A stretch of 22,704 bases of DNA from positions 1-22,704 of the IMG/VR virus record IMGVR_UViG_3300020162_001673. One strand, 5' to 3'. The stretch is from a virus. A program made the translations under genes and the position numbers. Below the pieces are notes generated by a model. It searched no databases, was not told the DNA's origin, and was given only the letters and a program-made list of their open reading frames with translations. Positions within the stretch are counted from its first letter, which is position 1; each line of letters begins with the position of its first letter. Below are positions 1-7,963 of the stretch, piece after piece.

Positions 1-1466
1 CCAGCTTTTTGGATACCAAATGCGTAAGACGCTTTAGTAACATCACCATCAGAAGATGAAGCAAATCCTGGGATTGATTCAATGATAGTTGCTACTGAAG
101 GAGAACATACTAAGAAGTTAGCACCACCACGTAATGTTTTTTGGTGAATTTTGTTACTAACTTTTTGCATTTTAGTTCCTAAAGTTTGGAACCATTGACC
201 TTGTGTATTGAAGAAACCTAAATCATCATATCCTGTTTTACCAGCATTCAATGAACGGTTGTTTGTAGCTGACCACCACTCATCCCATGCATTAGCATCT
301 TGGATCAACATATCTAAGTTTTCTAAGTCGATCTCTAATGCGATGTACTCAGACATGATAGATGTTAATTCAGCTTCAGCATCCAATGATTGGTAAGCGT
401 TCAAATCTTGAGCGAACTCAGGAGTCCATTGTGCTTTCAACTTACGAGTTTTAGCAACAATAGCTTCAGATTTCATGTTAATGTTAATCTGTGGAATAGC
501 TAATTGATCAGTTGATGTAGAATCAGCATTTGGATAACCAGCACCGCTGTTATCTTCAAAGTCACCACGGTAGTTATCAGCTGGTTGTGAATTGTAGAAC
601 AAGAAGTTGTTTGTAGTTGCTGAACCAGTACCTGGTACACCACCACCTGCACCTGCTGCAGATCCTGAGAATACAAATGAAACTGTTGATGTACCATTAG
701 TAGTTGTATACTGAGGTAACAAGTTAGCAACTGGCACCGCTTGAGGAGCAGAAGCTGATCCTGAAGCTAATACGAATGCACGAACACCCTTAAAGTCAGG
801 ACGTAATGCGTTAGTACCAGAACCAACAGTAACAGTAACTAATGAATAATTACCAGCAGCAATTGATGCAGATAATTCAGCATTGTAATCAACATCAGCC
901 CAAGTAGCAGCTGTACGAGTTGTAGCTACAGAAGCAGAGAATTGATTAATTGTATAAGCAAAACGACCTGCACCATATAAACCTTGAGATGCATCAGCAG
1001 CAACTCCTGGGTTTGTGTTACCGTACATAGATGAAGTAGCACCATAAGTGTTTCCACCAGGACCAAAAGGACCAGAAGGAGCAGCTTTACCTGTTGTATC
1101 TCCATATTGGAAATCCAAGAAGAAAACTAGACCTGAAGGCAAGTTCATTGGTTGAACTGACATGAATTCTTTAGTTGATAAAGAACCGAATACTTTACGT
1201 ACTAATGGTAAAGCTACTCCAGCCCATTGCTCACCTTGTCCTACTGTAAATGTAGCACCACCTGCGTTAGTTGAAGATTGCTCAGTAACCAATTGTTTAG
1301 CTTGGTTTTCAAGGATCATAGCCATGTTGTTTTTCTCAACTTCACTTCCTAATCCTTCTAATAATCCCGTTTTACCCCATTTTGAGGACATACGAGCTGC
1401 GTCGCTTTGTAAGTTTTTCCAACTTCCAGCAGCGCTTTCTAGTAATGAATTAATACTATTTGACAT
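1..1466 (-). CDS. 23: Major capsid protein, T4 gp23-like (partial, C-terminus beyond left edge)
   Basis: The reading frame is open from the ATG at 1466 to the left edge, giving 488 residues without a stop. It forms the capsid hexamer lattice. Around residues 331-385 the sequence reads like the gp23 core helix region (RKLKAQWTPEFAQDLNAYQ followed by a DAEAELTSI segment), closely resembling T4 gp23. Residues 59-62 (LVTE, before QSSTNAGG) sit where T4 gp23 is cut by its prohead protease (after residue 65, LTE/A), so residues 1-62 are probably a removed propeptide. A Gly/Ala/Ser-rich stretch near residues 270-290 may be a surface insertion. The gene follows the scaffold gene with a 26-bp A/T-rich gap, the T4 order 22-23. 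The start is preceded by an A-rich leader with no Shine-Dalgarno. The gene is incomplete only because the window ends. Confidence 0.93.
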   Translation of the reverse strand, partial: MSNSINSLLESAAGSWKNLQSDAARMSSKWGKTGLLEGLGSEVEKNNMAMILENQAKQLVTEQSSTNAGGATFTVGQGEQWAGVALPLVRKVFGSLSTKEFMSVQPMNLPSGLVFFLDFQYGDTTGKAAPSGPFGPGGNTYGATSSMYGNTNPGVAADASQGLYGAGRFAYTINQFSASVATTRTAATWADVDYNAELSASIAAGNYSLVTVTVGSGTNALRPDFKGVRAFVLASGSASAPQAVPVANLLPQYTTTNGTSTVSFVFSGSAAGAGGGVPGTGSATTNNFLFYNSQPADNYRGDFEDNSGAGYPNADSTSTDQLAIPQININMKSEAIVAKTRKLKAQWTPEFAQDLNAYQSLDAEAELTSIMSEYIALEIDLENLDMLIQDANAWDEWWSATNNRSLNAGKTGYDDLGFFNTQGQWFQTLGTKMQKVSNKIHQKTLRGGANFLVCSPSVATIIESIPGFASSSDGDVTKASYAFGIQKA

Positions 1467-1492
1467 TGTTTTTTGTTTTTTAGTTTTAAAAA

Positions 1493-2539
1493 TTAAATAA
1501 TTCCAGCCAATTTTTGCATTCTTGAAAATGCCTCGTTTGACTCAACGATTGGTTTTTTAACGCTTGGTGTAATAGTACCTTTTGATGCGCTACCTAAGTG
1601 TTCTTTAATTGTATTTTTAGAAACTTTAATACCCTCGTTTAATGTTTCAAATACCATTTTAACTTCACCTACGTTTTTAGCTTTATCAAAAGAAGTTAAT
1701 ACTTTTACTTTTTGACTTTCATTCAAGTTTTTAGCTTTGAAGATTTTGTTTGTGTAAAGTAATTTTGCGTTTAATAAATTGATTTCATTCAATTCATCTT
1801 TAAGAGTTTCGATTGCAGAATAAGCTTCGTCAAGTTCTTTTTTCATTTTTTTCTTGTCTTCGTCTTCTTTCTTGTCTTCTTTCTCTTTTTTCTTTTTAGC
1901 TTCGTCGATAGATTCATTTTCTTCAACTTTTTCGATTTCTTCGATTTCTCTAAGTAATTCTGCTAAGTCGATTTCTTCTTCTTCTTCTCCGCTAACATCT
2001 TCCATTTCTTCAGATTCTTCTTCACCTTCCATGTCTTCATCTCCAGCTTCAAGTTCACCTGATTCCATCATGTCTTTGATAACGTCTTCAATCATTGATT
2101 TTAGATCCTCATCAGTCATGTCTTCTAGGTCGATTGGTTCACCTTCTTCTTCACCTTCTTCAGATTCTTCAGATTCCTCTTCTTCAGATTCCTCTTCTTC
2201 ACCTTCTTCGGCTTCGTTTAATGTGTCATCTTCCTCTTCGTTTAGCTCCGCTAAAAGTTCTTCCAAATCAATTTCCATCGTATCATCAGCTTCTTCCATG
2301 TATTTAGCTTCTTCCATGTCATCCATGTCTTTAGCTTCTTCCATTTTTTCTTCTGATTTATCATACATCTCTTCTAAACCTTCTTCCATTTCCATTTCTT
2401 GAAGTTTCATTGAGAACATTGATGTTAATTGAGGTGTGAAGGCTTCTTCTAGAGCAGCTTTTGCATTTGCTATTGCAGTTTCTTTAACAGCTTTAGCGTC
2501 AGCGATTGCTTCTTTAAGCATTTCTCTGTTTGTTGCCAT
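1493..2539 (-). CDS. 22: Prohead core scaffold protein, T4 gp22-like
   Basis: 348 residues. Predicted assembly scaffold of the prohead, degraded by the prohead protease before DNA packaging. The middle (about residues 48-235) is extremely acidic and Glu-rich, then switches to a Lys/Glu helical region. The C-terminus (EAFSRMQKLAGII) resembles the conserved end of gp22 proteins. Candidate protease sites of the L/I-x-E/[AGS] type lie at residues 107-110 (LNEA), 211-214 (IDEA), 272-275 (LNES) and 300-303 (LNEG), as expected for a core protein that is chopped into peptides. It lies between the protease and major capsid genes, matching T4 order 21-22-23. A terminator upstream (2684-2707) means it probably starts a new transcript from the 2540-2683 leader. 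The GAA/GAG-rich DNA produces a spurious Ser-rich frame on the other strand. Confidence 0.9.
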   Translation of the reverse strand: MATNREMLKEAIADAKAVKETAIANAKAALEEAFTPQLTSMFSMKLQEMEMEEGLEEMYDKSEEKMEEAKDMDDMEEAKYMEEADDTMEIDLEELLAELNEEEDDTLNEAEEGEEEESEEEESEESEEGEEEGEPIDLEDMTDEDLKSMIEDVIKDMMESGELEAGDEDMEGEEESEEMEDVSGEEEEEIDLAELLREIEEIEKVEENESIDEAKKKKEKEDKKEDEDKKKMKKELDEAYSAIETLKDELNEINLLNAKLLYTNKIFKAKNLNESQKVKVLTSFDKAKNVGEVKMVFETLNEGIKVSKNTIKEHLGSASKGTITPSVKKPIVESNEAFSRMQKLAGII

Positions 2540-2569
2540 TTTTCCTAAATTTAATTTTGTTGGGAAAGT

Positions 2570-2588
2570 ACGTTTATTTAAAAAACGT
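2570..2588 (-). promoter_or_regulatory. Candidate late promoter inside a small inverted repeat upstream of scaffold gene
   Basis: ACGTTT (2570-2575) and AAACGT (2583-2588) form a 6-bp inverted repeat. Read on the minus strand the centre holds TTTAAATA (2582-2575), one mismatch from the T4 late promoter element TATAAATA and similar to the exact copy at 6033-6040. It lies about 36-43 nt before the scaffold ATG, downstream of a terminator, where a promoter is needed. Whether it acts as promoter or RNA hairpin cannot be decided from sequence. Confidence 0.35.
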
Positions 2589-2607
2589 AATAGAATTCAT
2601 TTAATTG

Positions 2608-2637
2608 ATACCACATAATAGATTGAGGGAGTGGTAT
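2608..2637. repeat. 7-bp inverted repeat in the scaffold/capsid leader
   Basis: ATACCAC (2608-2614) and GTGGTAT (2631-2637) are perfect inverted repeats separated by 16 nt, about 70-100 nt before the scaffold start. It could be a protein-binding operator or a stem-loop in the leader RNA. There is no T-run after it on either strand, so it is not a simple terminator. Confidence 0.5.
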
Positions 2638-2683
2638 ATTCGGGTTATATGTATGTGTGGATATAGTCAAAGTCGCAAAGGAC

Positions 2684-2707
2684 AAAAAAAGCCCTCATTT
2701 GAGGGCT
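2684..2707 (-). terminator. Rho-independent terminator after prohead protease gene
   Basis: On the minus strand the stem AGCCCTCA/TGAGGGCT (8 bp with a 2-nt loop, or 7 bp with a 4-nt loop) is followed directly by seven T residues (the A-run at 2684-2690). It lies 23 bp past the protease stop and would end the 13106-2730 transcript before the scaffold and capsid genes. On the plus strand only a short TTTT follows after AA, so minus-strand use is favoured. Confidence 0.85.
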
Positions 2708-2729
2708 AATTTTCACCGGTTTGCATATT

Positions 2730-3362
2730 TTAAAATATAGGGCATGTACCTTTAGAACATAATATTTCTGTAACTAATGAGTTTGTTTTAGCATATGGAT
2801 CTAGGAATGTTGAACGTGATTCGTTTAATGCACCATTTTTCATCCATGAATCTGGGTTAGATGGGTTGGAGACTAAATCCCAAGTGAGTAATTCGAAGTC
2901 ATCTTGCACTTCCATTATTTCACCAACTTGTTTTAATGAACCCATTCCACGAGAAGAAATTCCAATTAATAAGCCATTTTTAACTAACGCTCCAGCTATA
3001 CGGCCAGATGAGGTACCTAAATCACCCATATCAGAGAAAATTTCTACTTTACCCCATATTTCATCACCTTTCCAATACAATTCACGCACCGCATGAGATG
3101 CATTTTTAAGGTTGATTACTTGCGAGTCAGGATGATCCAATTCACCACATGTTTCTGTAGATCTCATTTGGATTTTACGTGCAAAATTGTCAATTTCACG
3201 TTCCCATAATTCTCTAGGGTAGTAACGACCATTACCATTTTTAACTTCAACTGTAGCTAATATCCCCTCAACGAAAACATTTCCGTTGTTTTTCATTCCT
3301 TCCAATAATGACAATGGTTTAGGACTGAAATGTCTAGTTTCTATTAGTAGTTGCTTATTCAT
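2730..3362 (-). CDS. 21: Prohead core protease, T4 gp21-like
   Basis: 210 residues, similar to the roughly 212 of T4 gp21. Serine-type protease that acts inside the prohead, cutting scaffold, capsid and internal proteins after L/I-x-E. Visible hallmarks: an N-terminal LLIET like that of gp21, the GELDHP motif at 73-78 with the probable catalytic His77, and the SSRG motif at 136-139 with the probable catalytic Ser, followed by GMGSL. The ending CSKGTCPIF carries two cysteines not present in T4 gp21. The ATG at 3362 overlaps the upstream gene's stop by 8 bp, so the two are probably translationally coupled. A terminator follows the gene. Confidence 0.92.
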   Translation of the reverse strand: MNKQLLIETRHFSPKPLSLLEGMKNNGNVFVEGILATVEVKNGNGRYYPRELWEREIDNFARKIQMRSTETCGELDHPDSQVINLKNASHAVRELYWKGDEIWGKVEIFSDMGDLGTSSGRIAGALVKNGLLIGISSRGMGSLKQVGEIMEVQDDFELLTWDLVSNPSNPDSWMKNGALNESRSTFLDPYAKTNSLVTEILCSKGTCPIF

Positions 3363-4722
3363 TATCTGTTCCTAAATATTTACCAATTAAATCTTGTTTC
3401 AACATTTCTAATTCATCCGATTCAAGTTTCATCCATGGTCTTTTTTCGGTATTATTAGCATTATGAGTATCTATAATAGATTTAATAGTTTCTTTATCTA
3501 GATCATTTCCAACCAAATCCTTTAATTTAGGAGTAATATCACGAATCGCTAGATTGTAATTTTCTGATCTATCTTCTAATTCATTTTTTAATTTATTTCT
3601 ATTATTAAGAGATAAGTTAGGATAATTTGATAGAATAGAACTTATTTTTTGTCCTGCGTCTTGACGATTGTTAGCATCTTTAACATATTTGTCCGCCATT
3701 TCTTCTCTTTCATACTCATTTTCATCGTCTATTTCATCGATTACTTCTTTTTTGGCTTTACCACCCTTTTTGTTCAATATTTTGTCTAATTTAGCTTTTG
3801 CTTTTTCTAGAGCTTTGATGTCTTTTTCAATTTCTTTTACTTTTTTCTTGTCGGTAAGATCTTTCATATCTTCATCCTCATCAAGTTTAGTAAGTTGAGA
3901 TTGTTTTTTATCAATTAGGGATTGTACTTTTTCTAATTTAGAAGCGATAATTTCGTGTTCTGCTTCTTTATTGATTTCAGCTAATTCTTTTTCAACTCCT
4001 TCTTTTAATGATATTTTTGAATCATTTGCTAATTCTTCAGCAATCATTTCACGAATTACTTTACGTAATTTAGATTCTTCTTCATTGATCGGTTGGATTG
4101 ATTCATTTAAATCACCATATCCAGATGCTTTATATTTTCCTTTAGCCTCTTTTGGAGTACCTAAACCAGGAGCCTCTGTAGTGTATCCTAAACCTTTTTC
4201 TCCGAATTGACCATCTTTTGTATAGAAAATTGAATCTTTTGCTAAATTTTTCATTACGATATCCTTCAATTCTTGCATTGTTTTATCTGCATTTTTAGGA
4301 TCTTTTAATTCAGCATAATATCCAGTCATTACTTGATCAAAAATCAAGTTATCAATGTCTTTATTATCTTTTTGATCGTAAGCATGTGAATAATCTTCTT
4401 CTACTTTTTTAGAAGGTTTTTTCTCTTCAGCTTTTACTTTCTCGTCCTCGTTTTCTTTTTTCTTAGCTTCAGCTAAAAATGCCTCATATGCTAATTCATA
4501 TGATTCTTTGTTACTTGGAGAAAAAGGAGAATTAACAGCAGTCAAACCAACTATATTTTCAGCAATAATGTTTTTAGTTTGTAATGATGCTACAGCTTCA
4601 TCAAATGATGCAGCATTGCGTACGATATTAGGAAATTGACGTTTTGCTTCTGTTAAGAAAACACCTTTATGTCCTTTACCTTCTTTGATTAACAAATATT
4701 GATCTTGTAGAGTCTTTTTCAT
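3355..4722 (-). CDS. Putative prohead core/internal protein with many candidate protease sites
   Basis: 455 residues, highly charged (Lys/Glu), mostly predicted helical and coiled coil (residues about 215-330). No clear homologue recognised. It carries several L/I-x-E/[AGS] sites: IKEG (12-15), LTEA (23-26), LAEA (83-86), LNES (205-208) and LKEG (239-242). An internal copy of the amphipathic motif seen at other N-termini lies at 219-231 (LRKVIREMIAEEL). Located immediately before the prohead protease, in the interval where T4 carries core genes 67 and 68. I infer a core or packaged protein that is processed during maturation. Start is ATG at 4722, one base after the upstream stop. Function unproven. 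Confidence 0.8.
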   Translation of the reverse strand: MKKTLQDQYLLIKEGKGHKGVFLTEAKRQFPNIVRNAASFDEAVASLQTKNIIAENIVGLTAVNSPFSPSNKESYELAYEAFLAEAKKKENEDEKVKAEEKKPSKKVEEDYSHAYDQKDNKDIDNLIFDQVMTGYYAELKDPKNADKTMQELKDIVMKNLAKDSIFYTKDGQFGEKGLGYTTEAPGLGTPKEAKGKYKASGYGDLNESIQPINEEESKLRKVIREMIAEELANDSKISLKEGVEKELAEINKEAEHEIIASKLEKVQSLIDKKQSQLTKLDEDEDMKDLTDKKKVKEIEKDIKALEKAKAKLDKILNKKGGKAKKEVIDEIDDENEYEREEMADKYVKDANNRQDAGQKISSILSNYPNLSLNNRNKLKNELEDRSENYNLAIRDITPKLKDLVGNDLDKETIKSIIDTHNANNTEKRPWMKLESDELEMLKQDLIGKYLGTDNE

Positions 4723-4723
4723 T

Positions 4724-5167
4724 TTACTTGTTTAATAGTTCTTTTGCTTTTTTAATATATTCTAAAGCCATTGATGTCGGTTTATAAATACTAAACTGAC
4801 CTGGGTTTGCTTGGTAGTATTCTATGGTTTGATTTTTAGCGTTTGAAATTAATGCGTTTAATTCATCTTGTATTTGATCAAACTCGTTAATTCTTGCTTC
4901 TTGGAATTTTTTTACATCAGACATTTCCTCGTCTGCTTCCCAAAGTTTTGTAACTTCTAAATCAGATCCTTTAATTTTATCAGGTACTGGTTTGAATCCT
5001 AACTTATAGTAATAAATGTTTTTAGTTCCTTTAGAGTTAGTTTTAGAAGCAAATGCTGCCGGTGTAGCATAACCTTCACCTTGACCAGCAGAAAAAGAGG
5101 CACCACCTTGTCCGGTAGCGCTCATTTCTTTAATTTTTGTTCTAATTATTTCTTTAAGCTTATCCAT
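4724..5167 (-). CDS. Conserved-looking hypothetical protein, portal-protease interval
   Basis: 147 residues. Begins with an amphipathic segment (MDKLKEIIRTKIKEM), then a Gly/Ser/Ala-rich linker with GASFSAGQGEGYATP, a module type I recall from marine T4-like phages, then a mixed domain and a C-terminal helix. Overlaps the upstream 285-residue gene by 8 bp and lies 1 bp from the next gene, so the three genes between portal and protease form one translational unit. Possibly a prohead core component by position; function unknown. Confidence 0.78.
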   Translation of the reverse strand: MDKLKEIIRTKIKEMSATGQGGASFSAGQGEGYATPAAFASKTNSKGTKNIYYYKLGFKPVPDKIKGSDLEVTKLWEADEEMSDVKKFQEARINEFDQIQDELNALISNAKNQTIEYYQANPGQFSIYKPTSMALEYIKKAKELLNK

Positions 5168-6017
5168 TTACGGTTTCTAATTCATTGATTAAATCGTAAT
5201 ATTGTAATAAATCAACTAAATCATTATCATTTATCTTAGTATTTTTAGCTGGGGTATGAATGATAGAGATAATTTCGTCAATTTTGATCTTAGTAACCTC
5301 ATTTTTAGTTTTAGAATTTAATAAAGTTAATGTTTCTTTAATTTCATTAATTTTACCAGTGTAAAATTCTTTTAAACGAGAAGTATTATCGATTGATGTG
5401 ATATATTCTTTAAGAATTTCTTTTTGATTATTATGTAACGTATCGTATTTAGAATTAAAGTTTTCTAAAAGCATTTTATATGCAATGAAACGTACATCTT
5501 TATCTGATTTAGAGAATTCATCAATCACCTCATCACGTACTTTATCTTCTTTAATTTGAGCAGCTGTTAAATGCTCTAAAATAGTTACTTTATTGTTAAT
5601 CGTTTGTTCAGGATTAACCGCTTGAGGAGCATTTGTAATTTCTAATAACGTATAGAACGCAGCAAATACTTTATAATTAGGAAGTTTATGATTAAAAAAT
5701 TCATTTAAATCATAATGTTTTTGAATCTCACTAATCAAGTTATATTTTTGTCTTTTAATGACTCCTCTATTTAATGTTTTAGATGAATCAGTTAATGTGC
5801 TAACAACAATATTTGCTTTAGTTTCAGTTAATGATGTTTTTTTCAATAACGTTTCATATAACTTGTACTCACGACCCAATTCCGTTTTAACGAAATATTT
5901 TTTTAGTATATCTTTAGCCGGAGAATCCTTACCATCTAATGTATCTGTGGTGATTTGTCGAATTAATAATTCGAAAAGGATACCAGTATTCTTATACTTT
6001 GAATGTTTGACTTGCAT
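5160..6017 (-). CDS. Hypothetical protein downstream of portal
   Basis: 285 residues, soluble and mostly helical. The start (KYKNTGILFELLIRQIT) looks like a family found beside the portal gene in other T4-like marine phages, but I cannot name a function. No catalytic motif seen. It is the first gene after the portal and has a 39-bp upstream gap holding a T4-late-like TATAAATA on the coding strand (6033-6040). Positional candidate for prohead initiation or core assembly; this is inference. Confidence 0.78.
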   Translation of the reverse strand: MQVKHSKYKNTGILFELLIRQITTDTLDGKDSPAKDILKKYFVKTELGREYKLYETLLKKTSLTETKANIVVSTLTDSSKTLNRGVIKRQKYNLISEIQKHYDLNEFFNHKLPNYKVFAAFYTLLEITNAPQAVNPEQTINNKVTILEHLTAAQIKEDKVRDEVIDEFSKSDKDVRFIAYKMLLENFNSKYDTLHNNQKEILKEYITSIDNTSRLKEFYTGKINEIKETLTLLNSKTKNEVTKIKIDEIISIIHTPAKNTKINDNDLVDLLQYYDLINELETVNG

Positions 6018-6030
6018 TCTGTTATATTTG

Positions 6031-6044
6031 TTTATTTATAAATA
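6031..6044 (-). promoter_or_regulatory. T4-late-type promoter element (TATAAATA)
   Basis: On the minus strand the gap between portal and the 285-residue gene contains TATTTATAAATAAA, including an exact TATAAATA (6040-6033), the T4 late promoter consensus. It is 15 bp from the ATG at 6017, leaving room for a short leader. In an AT-rich genome this octamer can occur by chance, but related sequences fill several other intergenic gaps (11262-11275, 14810-14820, 18004-18016). Confidence 0.45.
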
Positions 6045-6056
6045 TATGAAATTTCC

Positions 6057-7955
6057 TTACTCTCGTATTTGTGATTCATCTAATAATGAATTCCCTCTAA
6101 TATCTGATTCAAAGATCATTTGTTTGTGTTGATTTTTGATATCATTAAAAACTTTAGTGTTTTTATTTCGTTTAGTTTTTGTCTCTAATGCTAATGGTGA
6201 TCCACCTTGGAATTTAGGTTTTGTTGAATCTGATTCATCTCCATCTTTTTTCATTCCCGAAGCGCCAATTCTATCTTTACCTAAAGCATTATCTTGAGTA
6301 TTTCTATTAGTTACTTTTTCTTCAGGTCTTCCTAGTTCTTCATCTTCACCGTATCCAACAGGTACATCTCCAGCATCATATCTACCTCTACCATATAGAG
6401 CAGCCAAGTCATGTGGTGTACCATATGATTTACCTGTTTCAAGTGGATCATTACCTTCGTTCTCAATTTGAGCCATACGGAATTTACGTTTAGCATCTTC
6501 AGCAAGCAAGTTTCTATATTCATCATATTGATCTTCACTCAAGTGGAATAAGTTCTCATAAATCCAATCAGTTGGAAGTAACTTATTTTCCATCATTTGA
6601 GCAGCTAAATCAACTTTTTCTTTCATCAACGCAATTCTTTCTTGATCGTAGATGATTGATGGAGTAGTTAAAGATAATTCAAAGTTTGTTAATGACTCAT
6701 CTGTATACCCTTGAGCGTACAAGTGAACCAAAGCAATTTTAGTCAACTCAGATACCACAATTCGTTGGATACGTTCAATTGTACGTGCAAATCGAATATC
6801 TTCCGCTGCTAATGTTGCTTTACCTGTTAAATCTTTTTCATAACCCATAAATGCTTTAGGCACTTTAAGGGCAGCAAATAATTTATCTCTTAAGTATTCA
6901 ACATCCTGGATTCCATCATATTGTAAACCACCTAAATTATCAATTTTAGTTGCTTGATCATTGCCACGAACCGGAATATAGAAATCCTCAAGTAAGTTTT
7001 GCATGTTGTACTTCAAGTTATAATCACCTGTTTGTTGATCAATGTATGGAGTACGTTTCATTTTGGAAATTGTTTTCTGCATAAAGTTTTCTACTTCAGC
7101 AGGTGCAATATTACCAACGTTAATATAGAATATACGTTTTTCAGGCGCACGAACGATTCTGTGAATCAACATCGCATCCTCCATCATTGTATATTGTTTA
7201 AACAATTTACGTCCCGGTTCCAAATAAGATCTACCATAAGGTAAGAAGTTAGTATCCGTTAATAAACGGAAGTGAGACATTTCATAGTTGTCAAAGTAAA
7301 TTGAATTAGCTTGTCCACCTGAATTTGGTACATTATAGTAACCATAATCAGAAGGAGATGAAATACCATCCGGGTCAAATCTAAATCTTACTGAATTTGG
7401 GTGGTCTGCATCATATCCATCTTGTCTTTCGATATGGAATGCATTGTAAGGAATTACATTATATACACCGAATTTTTCAGCAATTTCTAATTTTAAGAAA
7501 AAATCACCATATTTCAACATATTACGAATCCAAGGCCATAAATTAAATTCAATGTTTAATACATCATAGAATAAATTATATAGAATTTGTTGTACATCCT
7601 CATCCGAGCTACGGATTTGAAGTACCTCACCCATATCATTACGTAATGTACTTTCATCAGATATAATATCTAAAGCAGAAGCAACAATAGCATCTGTATC
7701 CATTGCATCATATTCTGAGTATAGGGTAGGTCTTAATGTTTGATAATTGAAACTACTTTGATATCCATAAATTGAGGTATGTGAATTTGTATAGATACGA
7801 TTAAATCTATCTACAAGTGCATTTGTCTCATATTCACCCGAAACTTGGATTTTGTTGATATCCATTACTTTCAATTGTGATCCTCCTTCGTTTCGGATAA
7901 TTACATCTGTTGAAAATAATCTTTGTAATCTACTAAATAGTCCTGTATTTGCCAT
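6057..7955 (-). CDS. 20: Portal vertex protein, T4 gp20-like
   Basis: 632 residues from the ATG at 7955. Forms the dodecameric portal through which DNA is packaged. The N-terminal half contains the gp20-like run with QTLRPTLYSEYDAMDTD, IRSSDEDVQQIL, WPWIRNMLKYGDFF and the central LKVPKAFMGYEKDLTGKATL segment typical of T4-family portals. The C-terminal 100 residues are charged and repeat-poor. A longer frame would begin with TTG at 7976 inside the terminase gene. I prefer ATG 7955 because it leaves an 8-bp gap after the terminase stop and has an A-rich leader. T4 places tail genes 18 and 19 between 17 and 20; here portal directly follows terminase. Confidence 0.92.
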   Translation of the reverse strand: MANTGLFSRLQRLFSTDVIIRNEGGSQLKVMDINKIQVSGEYETNALVDRFNRIYTNSHTSIYGYQSSFNYQTLRPTLYSEYDAMDTDAIVASALDIISDESTLRNDMGEVLQIRSSDEDVQQILYNLFYDVLNIEFNLWPWIRNMLKYGDFFLKLEIAEKFGVYNVIPYNAFHIERQDGYDADHPNSVRFRFDPDGISSPSDYGYYNVPNSGGQANSIYFDNYEMSHFRLLTDTNFLPYGRSYLEPGRKLFKQYTMMEDAMLIHRIVRAPEKRIFYINVGNIAPAEVENFMQKTISKMKRTPYIDQQTGDYNLKYNMQNLLEDFYIPVRGNDQATKIDNLGGLQYDGIQDVEYLRDKLFAALKVPKAFMGYEKDLTGKATLAAEDIRFARTIERIQRIVVSELTKIALVHLYAQGYTDESLTNFELSLTTPSIIYDQERIALMKEKVDLAAQMMENKLLPTDWIYENLFHLSEDQYDEYRNLLAEDAKRKFRMAQIENEGNDPLETGKSYGTPHDLAALYGRGRYDAGDVPVGYGEDEELGRPEEKVTNRNTQDNALGKDRIGASGMKKDGDESDSTKPKFQGGSPLALETKTKRNKNTKVFNDIKNQHKQMIFESDIRGNSLLDESQIRE

Positions 7956-7963
7956 GTTTTGTT

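Noticed and set aside
1162-1500. 112-codon plus-strand open frame over the capsid gene start
   Set aside because: Antisense to the clearly recognisable gp23-like sequence.
1854-2402. 182-codon plus-strand open frame, Ser-rich
   Set aside because: It is the antisense shadow of the Glu-rich scaffold gene (GAA/GAG read backwards gives TTC/CTC and, in this frame, Ser codons). Low complexity, no leader, opposite to all other genes.
2600-2690. Bacteroidota-type promoter (TTTG and TAnnTTTG) in the scaffold leader
   Set aside because: TTTG words occur, but no correctly spaced TAnnTTTG partner was found.
5758-6132. 124-codon plus-strand open frame
   Set aside because: Spans two well-supported minus-strand genes and their gap, with no family resemblance; by-product of AT-rich codon use.
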